Shown here: one piece after another, positions 18,664 to 27,786 of the stretch
Layout: every line of letters starts with the position of its first letter
How positions within the stretch are numbered: position 1 is the first letter of the stretch
Origin: Verrucomicrobiota bacterium
GTDB lineage: Bacteria > Verrucomicrobiota > Verrucomicrobiia > Limisphaerales > UBA1319
Assembly: GCA_022711435.1 (NCBI GenBank)
Contig: JAKLFB010000008.1
Location: forward strand, 1-64,000
Direction of reading: 5' to 3'
DNA length: 64,000 bases
Translations under genes and position numbers: made by a program
Notes under the pieces: model-generated
The model's database searches: none
Told to the model about the DNA's origin: nothing
Seen by the model: only the letters and a program-made list of their open reading frames with translations

Positions 18664-20007
18664 CTACAGCAACTGGGTCTTCCCGGGGACGGCGACGGGA
18701 TAGATCCCGTCGGCGCCCGGCTGGACGGGCGGCTCGATGCCCATCGTGATCTCGCCCCGCGGCGGGAAAGCGAACCTGGAATCCAGAGCTTCCTTCCACG
18801 TGATCTTGCGGCCGGTATAGACTGCCAGCTGGCCGAGCACGGTCGCGAGGGTCGAGTGGGCCAGGATCTTGGCGCGTTGAAGCGGCCTGCCCGCGCGGAT
18901 GGATTGCAGAAACTCGAGGTGCTCCTGCTCGTAGGGCGACCTTTTCGAGGACGCTTCATCTGCGCGCCATGTGACGTTGCCCTTGAGGTCGGTGAAATAG
19001 GGCGCCTGGAAACCCGCGAAGTGGCAGCGGCCTTTCGTGCCGTGGAACACGTCCTTGTTCGAGCCGAAACAGCCGGCGGCAGTCCGGCAGGAGGCGTAGA
19101 TGCAGCGGCCGTCGGCGTACTCGTAGGTGACATGGTGATGATCGAACGAGGTGCCCATCGAGCCCTGGAAATGCGTCGAGCGCCCGCCCATCCCATAGGC
19201 ATGGTCCGGCATCGCGTCGCCCAGCGCCCATAGCGCCGAGTCCACGTTGTGGATGAGCGACTGAGGGATGTCGTCCCCCGAGAGCCACGTGAAGTGATAC
19301 CAGTTGCGGAACTGGTACTCCATCTCGCTCCATTCCGGCCGGCGCTCGACCACCCGGTAGGGCGCGCGCAGAAAATCGGACTGAATGGCGACGATGTCGC
19401 CGATCTCGCCCGACTGGATCCGCCGCACCGCCTCGCGCCGGCCCAGGTGGTACCGATACGTCACCCCAGCCAGCACGCCCGTCCCGTTCTCTTTCGATTG
19501 CTCGTCCGCCTCCAGGATCTTCTCGATACCGGCGACATCCACCGCCGCGGGCTTCTCGACAAACACGTGCTTCCTCGCCTGGACGGCGGCCAGCGCGTAA
19601 TCGGGATGGAACCGCGAGGCGCAGGCGATCAGAACGACGTCGCAATTCTCGATGACACCGCGGTATCCGTTCAGCCCGGTGAAGCGCCGCTCGCGCGGCA
19701 CCTGGATCCGATCCTGGAACTTGGGAGCCAGGGAGTTGATGCAGGCTTCGATCGGCTCCGGGAAGACGTCGGCGACCGCCCACAGCTCGGCGCCCGCATC
19801 GCTCCCGAGCGCGTCTCCGGCGGCGCCGGTGCCGCGCCCGCCGCAGCCGATGAGGCCGAGCTTGAGGGTGCTGCTGCCGGCCGCGTGGGCCATGCGGGCC
19901 GGATCCATCGCGCCGATCCACGCCGTCCCGGCCAGCGCTGCGGATGTTCGGAGAAAGCCGCGGCGGCTCGTGGATGCGGCTATGATGGGGTGTGCGTTCG
20001 TGTTCAT
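18664..20007 (-). CDS. Tat-exported Gfo/Idh/MocA family oxidoreductase
   Basis: A 447-residue exported dehydrogenase-like protein. The start at 20007 gives a Tat signal (TSRRGFLRTSAALAGTAWIG) after an 18-residue n-region; another ATG exists at 20031. The nucleotide-binding motif LGLIGCGGRGTG is at about 50-61 and the catalytic loop VEKPAAVDVAGI keeps the EKP motif. The substrate domain contains WYHFTWLSGDDIPQSLIHN, typical of the Verrucomicrobial/Planctomycete branch. NAD(P)-linked oxidation or dehydration of a sugar is the likely reaction, with unknown substrate. It is one of three exported members in this window, and none is adjacent to another. Confidence 0.88.
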   Translation of the reverse strand: MNTNAHPIIAASTSRRGFLRTSAALAGTAWIGAMDPARMAHAAGSSTLKLGLIGCGGRGTGAAGDALGSDAGAELWAVADVFPEPIEACINSLAPKFQDRIQVPRERRFTGLNGYRGVIENCDVVLIACASRFHPDYALAAVQARKHVFVEKPAAVDVAGIEKILEADEQSKENGTGVLAGVTYRYHLGRREAVRRIQSGEIGDIVAIQSDFLRAPYRVVERRPEWSEMEYQFRNWYHFTWLSGDDIPQSLIHNVDSALWALGDAMPDHAYGMGGRSTHFQGSMGTSFDHHHVTYEYADGRCIYASCRTAAGCFGSNKDVFHGTKGRCHFAGFQAPYFTDLKGNVTWRADEASSKRSPYEQEHLEFLQSIRAGRPLQRAKILAHSTLATVLGQLAVYTGRKITWKEALDSRFAFPPRGEITMGIEPPVQPGADGIYPVAVPGKTQLL

Positions 20008-20119
20008 GGTTGTTAGCTTTCGATCCAGCAATGCGATGCCAAGGGTAGCACTTCAGCGGAATCGCTCCAGCAAAACCAAACGCGCGCCCGCCAGCCGATG
20101 GTATTCTCGCGAATCCAGG

Positions 20120-21046
20120 CTAGGGCTCGATCCGTTCGCTGGCGCTCATGAACTGGAGGCAGTCGATCAAGCGCTCCTTCATTTCCTTGCGCGGCACGAT
20201 GGCGTCGATCAAGCCGTGCTCGAGCAGGAACTCGGCGGTCTGGAACCCGGGCGGCAGCTCGGACTGGGTTGTATCCTTGATCACGCGGGGGCCTGCAAAG
20301 CCGATCATCGCGCCCGGCTCGGCCAGGATCAGGTCGCCGAGGCTGGCGAAGCTGGCCATCACGCCGGCGGTGGTGGGATGGGTGAGCACGCTGATAAAAG
20401 GGAGCTTCTTTCGGGCGTGATAGCCGAGGGCGCCGCTGGTCTTGGCCATCTGCATCAAGCTGAACATGCCTTCGTACATCCGGGCGCCGCCGCTGGTCGA
20501 GATGATCACCAGGGGCAATCCCTTGCCGGTCGCGGTCTCGATCAGCCGGGTCACCTTCTCCCCCACGACCGATCCCATCGAGCCGCCCAGGAAGCTGAAA
20601 TCCATCACACCCAGCGCGAGCCGGACATCGCCGATGCGGCCGATGCCGGTGACGATGGCGTCCTTGAGGCCGGTGGTGTTCTGGTAGCTTTCAAGCTTGC
20701 TGCGATACGAGGCCGCCCCCGTGAACTCGAGGATGTCGACGCTGGCCATGCCCGCGTCCATTTCCTGGAACGAGCAAGTCTCGACCAAAGAATGAATGCG
20801 CTCGCGGGCCCCGATGGGAAAATGATGGCTGCAGGACTGGCAGACCTTGAGGTTCTCATCCAGCTCCTTGTCGTAGAGCATGGTGGCGCACTTCGGGCAT
20901 TTGGTCCAGATGCCCTCCGGGATGTCGCGCTTGCGGACGTTGCCCACCCGGGGCTTTTTGGGAAAAGCGCTGGGCGGAGGCGCGATTTTGGCCGGCTCAT
21001 TGGTTTGGACACCGAGGGTTTTCCGGGCAAACGGCGTAGTGGCCAT
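20120..21046 (-). CDS. accD: Acetyl-CoA carboxylase carboxyltransferase subunit beta
   Basis: Subunit of the carboxyltransferase half of acetyl-CoA carboxylase, which makes malonyl-CoA for fatty-acid synthesis together with AccA. The 308 residues fit the family. The N-terminal zinc ribbon is complete (Cys50, Cys53, Cys69, Cys72), followed by the crotonase-like CoA-binding core with SGGARMYEGMFSLMQMAK and MASFASLGDLILAEPGAMIGFAGPRVI. An N-terminal extension of about 35 residues precedes the zinc ribbon. The ComF-like gene lies upstream on the same strand, 60 bp away, so the two may be cotranscribed; accA is not in the window. Confidence 0.95.
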   Translation of the reverse strand: MATTPFARKTLGVQTNEPAKIAPPPSAFPKKPRVGNVRKRDIPEGIWTKCPKCATMLYDKELDENLKVCQSCSHHFPIGARERIHSLVETCSFQEMDAGMASVDILEFTGAASYRSKLESYQNTTGLKDAIVTGIGRIGDVRLALGVMDFSFLGGSMGSVVGEKVTRLIETATGKGLPLVIISTSGGARMYEGMFSLMQMAKTSGALGYHARKKLPFISVLTHPTTAGVMASFASLGDLILAEPGAMIGFAGPRVIKDTTQSELPPGFQTAEFLLEHGLIDAIVPRKEMKERLIDCLQFMSASERIEP

Positions 21047-21106
21047 AAATGATATTGGGCGGGCGGTGTTGGCCCTTCGAGCCTTCCACCCGCATGCGGC
21101 GGCATA

Positions 21107-21868
21107 TTACCACAGTCCCCGGGCAACGGTCCAGACCGACACTCGATCCGCGCCAGCCTTGCGGAGGGCGGTCGCGCAAGCGCTGGTGGTGGCGCCCGTG
21201 GTCAGCACGTCATCGACCAGGACGATCCGCGCCCCGCTCAGATCGATCCGCTCCGGCACCTGGAAAGCCCGGCGCACATTGTCGATCCGGTCGGCTCGGC
21301 TCAGCTGAGTCTGGGTGTGTGTACGGGCAATCCGCTGGAGCCAGCGGGATTGGACCGGCAGGCCGGCCGCCTCTCCCAGCCGCCGGGCCAATCGCTCGGC
21401 CTGATTGAACTCGCGCTCGCGCAGTCGCACCGGGTGCAGCGGGACCGGGACGAGCGCATCCCAGGGCTCCTCCTGGAGGGTGGGCCGCGCAGCGGCCGTC
21501 AAGAGCCCCGCCAGGAATGGCTCGAACCAGAGCGCCCTCCCGTACTTGTATCGATGGACGACCTCCAGGATCATCCCCTGGGCGGAGACGGCCGACCGGG
21601 CCCAGGCGAATTGGAGGTCCAGCTCGCGGCAGTTGGCGCACTCGAAACGCACGGTGATGTCCCCTGCGAACGGCAGGCCGCACCGCTCGCAGAAAGGGGG
21701 CCGGATCCACCGCACCTGCCGCCGGCATTCCTCGCCGATGTATCCCTGGGCCGCCGTGGCCGATTCACGGGCGCAATGCTGGCAGTTCTCCGGATACAGC
21801 AGGCTCAGCCCCGCCTCCAGCCAGTCCCGCCACCCGCCCCCTCCAGCCGTCTGCAGCCAACTCGTCAT
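21107..21868 (-). CDS. ComF-family phosphoribosyltransferase-like protein
   Basis: A 253-residue cytoplasmic protein with a cysteine-rich N-terminus (Cys29/Cys32, Cys60/Cys63 and Cys77/Cys80, a probable double zinc ribbon) and a type I phosphoribosyltransferase domain. The PRPP-binding signature is VDDVLTTGAT at 218-227. The segment VPVPLHPVRLREREFNQAE is also characteristic of ComF/GntX. ComF is needed for DNA uptake in naturally competent bacteria and binds single-strand DNA machinery, but its enzymatic role is unclear. It sits upstream of accD on the same strand and is divergent from the CHASE2 cyclase gene. Confidence 0.9.
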   Translation of the reverse strand: MTSWLQTAGGGGWRDWLEAGLSLLYPENCQHCARESATAAQGYIGEECRRQVRWIRPPFCERCGLPFAGDITVRFECANCRELDLQFAWARSAVSAQGMILEVVHRYKYGRALWFEPFLAGLLTAAARPTLQEEPWDALVPVPLHPVRLREREFNQAERLARRLGEAAGLPVQSRWLQRIARTHTQTQLSRADRIDNVRRAFQVPERIDLSGARIVLVDDVLTTGATTSACATALRKAGADRVSVWTVARGLW

Positions 21869-21970
21869 GGTTCTCCGGTGGATGGCATCAGGTTATGCGC
21901 GAGGGGGCGCTGCGCCAAGCTCGGATTCTCCAGGCTTGAGCTCAAGGCCGAAATATGGATCTAATAGCAC

Positions 21971-24061
21971 GTGAACCGCCTCCTTGTCCGGCTATCGCCG
22001 GTGTGGATCACGTTGCTGGTGATCGGCGGGGTCTGCATGGGGCACGCATGGTCGCGCTACTCGGCGGGCGCGAGCTGGATCGGGCGTCTGGAAGGGTGGG
22101 CGCTGGATGCGCGAGCGGCTCGGGCCGCCGCGCGCCCTCACCCCGTGGCTTCCGACCTGGGCATGGTCTATCTGGATGAGGACAGCCTGGCCGATCTGAG
22201 CCAGGCCGGCGGCTATCGCTGGCCCCTGCCCCGGCAGATCCATGGATGGGTGATCCGCGAGCTCAAGGCCCAGGGCGCCCGCGTCATCGGCTTGGATCTG
22301 TTCTTCTTCGACCGGGACCGCGACTACGCGGAAAACAGGGTCGGGAACCTCAGCTCGGACGAGTTTTTTGCCCGGGAGATGGCGGCTGCCGGGAACGTGG
22401 TGCTGGCGACGTCGGCGCAGGATGTATCCAATGGCGCGATTCGGCTGCAGCCCCTGCCTCCGTTGTTCAGCCAGTCGGCAGCCGCCCTGGGCCATGACGG
22501 CATCCGCGGCCTCTCGGCAGCCGGCGACGGCGCGCTGCGCCGGGTGCCTGCGTTTGTGGACGATCCCGATCTGGGCAGGGTCTGGCACATGGGAATCGTG
22601 CTGGCGGCCCGCGCGCTCGATCTCGACCTCGACGGCGCGATCGTGGAGTCGGGCCGCATCACGCTCCGCTCGCCCCGCGGCGATACCCGGGTCATACCCG
22701 TGGACCGGAGCCGCCGCCTCTACATCGATTGGGCCATCGGGACCGAGGAGGATCGCATCGAGAAGGCGCGATACTCCTGGGTGTATGCCGCAGCGCGCGA
22801 ACGCGAGCGTCAGCCCGGCCTGCCCAGCCGCTGGCGCGGCAAGGTGGTGCTGATCGGTTCGGCGGGGATCGGGAGCAATCTTTCGGATTGGGGCGCCACC
22901 CCGGTGGGCCGCCAGACGCCCCTCTGCCTGTCGCATCTCAACGTCGCCAATTCGATCATCCTCAACCGGTTTATCCTTCGCGCGCCCCTGGCTGTGGAGC
23001 TGGCGCTCATCGTATTTCTGGGGGGGATCTCGGCGCTGCTGGGATGGCGGTTCCGGGCGCCCTGGGCGCTGGCCGGGACGCTGGGGCTGATGCTCGGATA
23101 CGGCTTCCTGGCAGTCTGGCTTTACGAGCGCTATCGCTGGTGGCTGCCCATGGTTCTGCCCCTGGCTGGATCCGTTCTGATGACTTACATCTGCTGGTTC
23201 AGCTACCGGCTGATCCGGGAGCGGATGGATCGCCGCGAGATGCATCGCCGGTTCGGGCGGATGGTGTCGCCCAACGTGTTTAACCTCCTCGTGCACGAGG
23301 GCGGATCGGCCCTGGGGGGCTCCCGGCGCGAGGTCACCGTCTATTTCGCCGACGTGCGCGGCTTCACGCGATTCGTGGAGGAGCGTCACGAGCGGAACCT
23401 CGTCCAGCTGCGGCAGCGGCAGTTGACTGGCGCGGCGGCGGAGAGCGTGATTGATCAGGAGGCGCGGGAGACGCTCGCGACAGTGAACCTGTATCTGGGG
23501 CGGGTGGCGGACATCGTGAAGGCCTACGACGGCACGTTGGACAAGTATATTGGGGATTGCGTGATGTCGTTCTGGGGGGCTCCCCTGGCCTGCCCCAACC
23601 ACGCCCTCCGCTGCGTCAAGGCCGCCCTTGCTGTCCATAAGTCCATCCATGCTCTCAACCAGTTGCGCCTGGCCGAAAACAGGCGCCGAGAATCGGAAAA
23701 TGCACAGCGCGATGCCAGCCATCAGCCCCTCCTCGAGTCCCTGCCGATCCTCAAGATCGGCAGCGCGATCCACTCCGGCGTCGCCACCGTGGGGTTCATG
23801 GGATCCGAGGCCCACGTTTCGAACTTCACCGTGTTCGGCCGCGACGTGAACATCGCCAGCCGAATTGAGCGCGTGGTGGGTCCGGACTGCATCTACGTGT
23901 CCGAGGCCACCTGGCAGGCCGTGCGGCGCGACGCCCCGGAGCTGGCCGCCACTTTTCTCCAGCTGGCGCCGATGATGCTGGAATCCATCGCGGAACCCCT
24001 GGGCATGTACGAGGTCCCCTGGCAGTCCACGTTCGCCAATATCGAATCCGCGCCCGCATGA
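21971..24061 (+). CDS. CHASE2-domain membrane adenylate/guanylate cyclase
   Basis: A 696-residue class III cyclase with an extracytoplasmic sensor. A GTG start at 21971 leads into a first membrane helix (VWITLLVIGGVCMGHA), a CHASE2 domain at about 30-330 (GMVYLDEDSLADL, GLDLFFFDRDR), three membrane helices at about 338-410, and a cyclase domain from about 450. Catalytic residues are present: metal-binding Asp461 (FADVRG) and Asp529 (YIGD), Lys525, Asp625 and Asn627/Arg631 in DVNIASR. The Lys/Asp pair fits ATP use. Inserts of about 25-30 residues separate the motifs, as in the second cyclase at 33267-35561. Its stop overlaps the next gene (ATGA at 24058-24061), so the operon is translationally coupled. 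The signal sensed is unknown. Confidence 0.9.
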   Translation: MNRLLVRLSPVWITLLVIGGVCMGHAWSRYSAGASWIGRLEGWALDARAARAAARPHPVASDLGMVYLDEDSLADLSQAGGYRWPLPRQIHGWVIRELKAQGARVIGLDLFFFDRDRDYAENRVGNLSSDEFFAREMAAAGNVVLATSAQDVSNGAIRLQPLPPLFSQSAAALGHDGIRGLSAAGDGALRRVPAFVDDPDLGRVWHMGIVLAARALDLDLDGAIVESGRITLRSPRGDTRVIPVDRSRRLYIDWAIGTEEDRIEKARYSWVYAAARERERQPGLPSRWRGKVVLIGSAGIGSNLSDWGATPVGRQTPLCLSHLNVANSIILNRFILRAPLAVELALIVFLGGISALLGWRFRAPWALAGTLGLMLGYGFLAVWLYERYRWWLPMVLPLAGSVLMTYICWFSYRLIRERMDRREMHRRFGRMVSPNVFNLLVHEGGSALGGSRREVTVYFADVRGFTRFVEERHERNLVQLRQRQLTGAAAESVIDQEARETLATVNLYLGRVADIVKAYDGTLDKYIGDCVMSFWGAPLACPNHALRCVKAALAVHKSIHALNQLRLAENRRRESENAQRDASHQPLLESLPILKIGSAIHSGVATVGFMGSEAHVSNFTVFGRDVNIASRIERVVGPDCIYVSEATWQAVRRDAPELAATFLQLAPMMLESIAEPLGMYEVPWQSTFANIESAPA

Positions 24062-25239
24062 CCTATTTCCACGTGTTTTGGACCCGGCCGTTCCTGCTCG
24101 AGCCAGCGGCGGGACCGGACCCGCTCATCGAGCTGTGGGACTTCGAGTTTCTGACCTGGCTGACGAGCGCGCTCGAGATCCGGCGGCATGCGCCGATCCA
24201 CCTCGTGACCGACCGGCGGGGGCGCGAGTTTGTCGAGCGATCGGGGCTGGCCTGGGTTTACGGCAGCCATGTGAGCACCGCGCTCGATGACATCCCGCGC
24301 GGCCTCCGTCCCGATATCTTCTGGGCGGGCGGCAAGCTCTACGCCTACCGCGCCATCCAGCCGCCGTGCGCTGGCGTCGATATCGACGCCATCCTTTGGC
24401 AGCCTTTGCGCCCGGCCGGACCGGTCATGGCCCTTCACATGGAGGATCGGCAGTGGAGCTGGTACCGATCGGATCGAGAGCTTTTCGCTGGCTACGGCTT
24501 CCAGGGGGCCGATTGGCGCTGGGACGTCGACCCATGCAATGCGGCCGTGGTCTATATCGAATCGCCGGCGCTGCTGGAATCCTACTGCGAAACCGCCATC
24601 CGGTTCATGGAGGATTACTCCCGCCGCCCATGGCAGCCGCCGCCAGGCAGTCCGCCCGGCTTGCGCCTGACGTCGGATCCGATGATCTTCGCCGAGCAGC
24701 GCCTGCTGGCCATGTGCGCGGCACGAGCAGGCATGGCAGTCCAGCCGCTGGCTCGCGTCCACGCCAACTGCCACCTCGAGAAGAATCCGCTCTGCAGCCA
24801 TCTGTGGGGATCCAAAGCCATCTACATGCGCTGCGGCGAGGCGCGCGCTGCCTACGCGAATTTCCTGATCCGCTGGCTGCTCGACCGACATCCGGAAGCG
24901 CGCTCCACCTTGGCGCGATGGAGCCTGGACCGCCCCATTGGGGTGGACGGAATCTGCGATGTGCAGCTCGAGGCCGGCAGCGATCCCCACCCAACCCGAT
25001 TTTCCTTGATCCGCCGGCTGAATGGTGTACTGTGGGTCGAAGACGCGAATGTAAACACCTGCCGGCTCGCCCACGAAGGATCGCTGGTCTGGAATGCCGA
25101 GGTCTTACGGCCGGAGCCCGGAACATCTTTTGAGTTATGGGTGGGCGGGCAAAAGGCGGTCCTGATCCGCCAGGCCGGTCATCCGTCTGGCTCAACCTGC
25201 AAACCTCATGGCGCTCGAAATTCGACCCGACCGGGGTGA
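24058..25239 (+). CDS. DUF6734-like protein, possibly glycosyltransferase-related
   Basis: A 393-residue soluble protein translated by ATGA overlap with the cyclase gene. The N-terminal half resembles DUF6734/capsular glycosyltransferase-like proteins: FHVFWTRPF, WLTSALEIRRHAPIHLVTDR, GREFVERSGL, FWAGGKLYAYR and then an acidic VDIDAILW, comparable to the DxD region of GT-A folds. A cysteine-containing middle (HANCHLEKNPLCSHLWG) follows. The last about 100 residues show no known motif. A role in modifying a glycan or small-molecule product is inference; the match is from motif memory. The 25208 gene overlaps its last 32 bp. Confidence 0.65.
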   Translation: MTYFHVFWTRPFLLEPAAGPDPLIELWDFEFLTWLTSALEIRRHAPIHLVTDRRGREFVERSGLAWVYGSHVSTALDDIPRGLRPDIFWAGGKLYAYRAIQPPCAGVDIDAILWQPLRPAGPVMALHMEDRQWSWYRSDRELFAGYGFQGADWRWDVDPCNAAVVYIESPALLESYCETAIRFMEDYSRRPWQPPPGSPPGLRLTSDPMIFAEQRLLAMCAARAGMAVQPLARVHANCHLEKNPLCSHLWGSKAIYMRCGEARAAYANFLIRWLLDRHPEARSTLARWSLDRPIGVDGICDVQLEAGSDPHPTRFSLIRRLNGVLWVEDANVNTCRLAHEGSLVWNAEVLRPEPGTSFELWVGGQKAVLIRQAGHPSGSTCKPHGARNSTRPG

Positions 25240-25486
25240 AGTCAAGATCAACGGACAACGGATCCTCCAAACGCAGCCGCTCTCCTGGCCCGGCTTGGTC
25301 GAGACCGGTCCCGATGGCGTGGCGTATGTCTATGATGGCGGCGCCCACGCAGCCACCATCGCGGGGCCGCAAAGCACAACGACGGTCTATGCCCCGCCCT
25401 CGCAGCAGTTCGTCACCGTCTACTACAACTCGTCCTACCGCTGGCGGCTCAAGACGCCGGGCGGCAGCATTGGCATCCGGGCCTGA
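25208..25486 (+). CDS. Small unknown protein, cyclase operon
   Basis: A 92-residue protein, not recognised. It is rich in Gly, Thr, Tyr and Val, with a beta-type pattern (GVAYVYDGGAHAATI, QQFVTVYYNSSYRWRLKTPG) and no signal peptide, cysteine or membrane segment. The start at 25208 overlaps the previous gene by 32 bp and the stop is 21 bp before the next small gene, so all four likely share one transcript. Its conservation beside CHASE2/DUF6734-like genes would support it. A translation artefact is possible but less likely given the clean spacing. Confidence 0.5.
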   Translation: MALEIRPDRGEVKINGQRILQTQPLSWPGLVETGPDGVAYVYDGGAHAATIAGPQSTTTVYAPPSQQFVTVYYNSSYRWRLKTPGGSIGIRA

Positions 25487-25507
25487 TCGATTTCACCCAT
25501 TCCGCTT

Positions 25508-25807
25508 ATGCCACTCATGATTGGTAAGTTGGGGGAACCCAATGCGCGCGGCGAAAGGCAGTTCCAGGGTTTTCTTCTGCCCGAGAACGCATGCTTTGAA
25601 TTGCCGGACGGCATGGGTTTCAAGGCCTATCTTGTCGAGGAGATCGCCGAGCTTCAAAGCGCGAAGGGGCGTCTCTGTGTCGCCGCGAAGTTCCCGCCTC
25701 ACACGCTGCTGGACACCGCCCTCGACGGCGCGGTCGAGCTGTTGACGGACCGCAGCGCGATGGTGGTCCGTCCGGCGCCCGAGGCGCCATCCCAGAGCGC
25801 TCTCTGA
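25508..25807 (+). CDS. Small unknown protein, end of cyclase operon
   Basis: A 99-residue protein with no recognised family. It contains GKLGEPNARGERQFQGFLLP and AKFPPHTLLDTALDGAVELL and is predicted soluble with mixed alpha/beta structure. It starts 21 bp after the preceding small gene and stops at 25805-25807, directly abutting the convergent reductase stop (25808), with no terminator between. The context suggests a product or partner of the CHASE2 cyclase operon. The coding call rests on operon position and a clean start; the function is unknown. Confidence 0.5.
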   Translation: MPLMIGKLGEPNARGERQFQGFLLPENACFELPDGMGFKAYLVEEIAELQSAKGRLCVAAKFPPHTLLDTALDGAVELLTDRSAMVVRPAPEAPSQSAL

Positions 25808-26668
25808 TCAGAACGGCGCCTCGGGATGGGCCGCCAGCCATTCGGCCAGGCCGGGCAGCCGAAAGGAGAGGCAGGCCTGGACGCGGCCGCAGTCCAAGGA
25901 GGTGTCGGGCGCCCGGGGAGCCCCCTCGTATTGAAGAAGGGACGCGGCCTCGAAACGGGGATTCAGCTCCGGGCAGCGTTGGGCGACCAGCTTGCCGATC
26001 TCGAACCGCGAAAGCCGGGCGCTTCCCGCCAGGTGATACAAGCCGCTCCGACCGGCCTGGACCAATTCCCAGACTGCGCGGGCTGTGACCTCCGCCGCCA
26101 GAGGACATCGATACTCGTCGGTGAACAGCCGCGGCACCTGGCCGGCCCGCCATGCCTGCCTGAGCTGCTCGTTGAATCCACGGTCGCCCGAGGGCGACAC
26201 CCCCCCGTTGAGCGAAGTTCGAATCACGGTATGCCCGGGATTGCGATGGACGATCTCCTCGGCCCTCGCCTTGGTCTCCGCATAGACGCCCAGCGGATTG
26301 ACTGGGTCCGACTCGACATACCAGCCCTTTCGGCCGTCGAACACGAGATCGGTCGAAAAGAACAGAAACGACTGGGCTTCCGCCAGCCGCGCCAGGTGCA
26401 CGGTCACATCGACGTTCAACCGGCTGGCCAGAGCCGGGTCCGCCTGGCAGGCCGGGCTGCGGCTCAGCGCGGCGCAGTGGATGATCGACTGAGGCGCCGA
26501 GTGCGCGAAGAGATCGCGCACCGCCTTTTCGTCGGTCAGGTCCAGCCGGTCCCGCGTGAGTGCGATCACGCGCCATCCCGGCATGCAGGCGGCCGCTGTG
26601 CGCACCAGGTGGCTGCCAATCAACCCTCCCGCTCCCGTTACCCAGGCAGTCGGCCGACGATCGCGCAT
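25808..26668 (-). CDS. RmlD-like SDR sugar-nucleotide reductase
   Basis: A 286-residue short-chain dehydrogenase of the dTDP-4-dehydrorhamnose reductase type. The NAD(P)-binding TGAGGLIG is at about 11-18 and the catalytic YxxxK is Tyr129/Lys133 (GVYAETKARAEEI), preceded by FFSTDLVFDG, an RmlD-branch feature. The reaction is probably reduction of a nucleotide-linked 4-keto sugar, though MAT2B-like non-sugar functions exist in the same branch. ATG 26668 was chosen because the Rossmann motif starts at once; the upstream frame is the body of the next gene in another frame. It lies 22 bp after aguB on the same strand. Confidence 0.8.
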   Translation of the reverse strand: MRDRRPTAWVTGAGGLIGSHLVRTAAACMPGWRVIALTRDRLDLTDEKAVRDLFAHSAPQSIIHCAALSRSPACQADPALASRLNVDVTVHLARLAEAQSFLFFSTDLVFDGRKGWYVESDPVNPLGVYAETKARAEEIVHRNPGHTVIRTSLNGGVSPSGDRGFNEQLRQAWRAGQVPRLFTDEYRCPLAAEVTARAVWELVQAGRSGLYHLAGSARLSRFEIGKLVAQRCPELNPRFEAASLLQYEGAPRAPDTSLDCGRVQACLSFRLPGLAEWLAAHPEAPF

Positions 26669-26690
26669 CGTATGTTCTGGTGATCCCGGA

Positions 26691-27602
26691 TCAGGCCGGG
26701 CCAGGGGCATCTGCCCAGCGGGCGGCGATCCCCCCGTAGGCATCGACCCGCCGATCCCGCCAGAATGGCCATTGCTGGCGTGTGGCCGACACCTGGGCCA
26801 AGTCCAGCTCCGCGACCAGCGCCTGTTCCTGCGTCTGGCCCGCGCGCGCCAGAATTTCGCCCATTGGCCCCGCCACGAAGCTGCGGCCCCAGAACTGGAG
26901 CCCATCGCCGGGGGGCGAGGGCTCGAAGCCCACCCGGTTGACGGCGGCCACAAAACAGCCGTTGGCAATCGCATGGCTGCGCTGGATGATCTCCCAGGCA
27001 TCGAGCTGGCGCGGGCCTGGATCGGCCTGCTCGGCCGGGTGCCAGCCGATGGCGGTCGGGTAGAACAGGATATGGGCGCCCTGCATCGCTGTCAGCCGGG
27101 CTGCCTCGGGATACCATTGATCCCAGCAGATCAGGATCCCAATCCGCCCAAAACGGGTGTTCCAGACCCGAAAACCCAGGTCCCCGGGCGCGAAATAGAA
27201 CTTCTCGTAATAGGCCGGATCGTCCGGGATATGCATCTTGCGGTAGCGTCCCAGCAACGTGCCGTCCGCGTCGATTGCGACCGCGGTGTTGTGGTAAAGG
27301 CCGGGGGCGCGCTCCTCGAACAGCGATGCCACCACCACGACGCCCCGCCGGGCAGCCCACTCCTGCCATGCGGCTGTCGTCGGCCCCGGCACCGGCTCCG
27401 CCAGCGCGAAGTGCCGATGGTCCTCCGTCTGGCAGAAGTAGTGCGAGCCATGGAGCTCGGCCGTGCAGAGGATTTGCGCTCCCTGGCGGACCGCTTCCTC
27501 CGCCAACCCCAAGGAGCGGTCCAGGTTGGCCGCGGGATTGGCATCGCACCGCGTCTGCAACAGCCCCACTCGCACCCGGCCCTCTCCCCTATGCGTGTTC
27601 AT
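26691..27602 (-). CDS. aguB: N-carbamoylputrescine amidase-like nitrilase-superfamily hydrolase
   Basis: A 303-residue cytoplasmic carbon-nitrogen hydrolase. The catalytic Glu-Lys-Cys triad is present: Glu49 (CTAELH), Lys122 (RKMHIPDDP) and Cys159 (LICWDQWYPE). The DQWYPE and YYEKFYFAPGD blocks are characteristic of N-carbamoylputrescine amidase, which forms putrescine in the agmatine route. The aguA partner is not within the window, so the pathway assignment depends on sequence only; other amidases of this branch are possible. The RmlD-like gene follows 22 bp later. The 184-bp gap to hup on the other side is divergent. Confidence 0.85.
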   Translation of the reverse strand: MNTHRGEGRVRVGLLQTRCDANPAANLDRSLGLAEEAVRQGAQILCTAELHGSHYFCQTEDHRHFALAEPVPGPTTAAWQEWAARRGVVVVASLFEERAPGLYHNTAVAIDADGTLLGRYRKMHIPDDPAYYEKFYFAPGDLGFRVWNTRFGRIGILICWDQWYPEAARLTAMQGAHILFYPTAIGWHPAEQADPGPRQLDAWEIIQRSHAIANGCFVAAVNRVGFEPSPPGDGLQFWGRSFVAGPMGEILARAGQTQEQALVAELDLAQVSATRQQWPFWRDRRVDAYGGIAARWADAPGPA

Positions 27603-27716
27603 AAATCCATCCGGTCAGCCCGACACCGCGTTTCCGGAATACTAGGATCGGCGCGGCCGGTTGGCAACCGCGAGTTGAAAAAGCGCGGTTTCCCGAAGAA
27701 AAACGCCATTTTGTCC

Positions 27717-27745
27717 TTGCGCCGGGCGGGCCGGGTGTTTACATA
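27717..27745 (+). promoter_or_regulatory. Candidate promoter of the HU gene
   Basis: TTGCGC at 27717-27722 and TACATA at 27740-27745 with a 17-bp spacer lie 41 bp before ATG 27787. The position and correct spacing make this a good sigma70-type candidate. Confidence 0.45.
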
Positions 27746-27786
27746 AGGGCTCGGTTTCACAACCGAATCAAACCAAAATTAAAATT

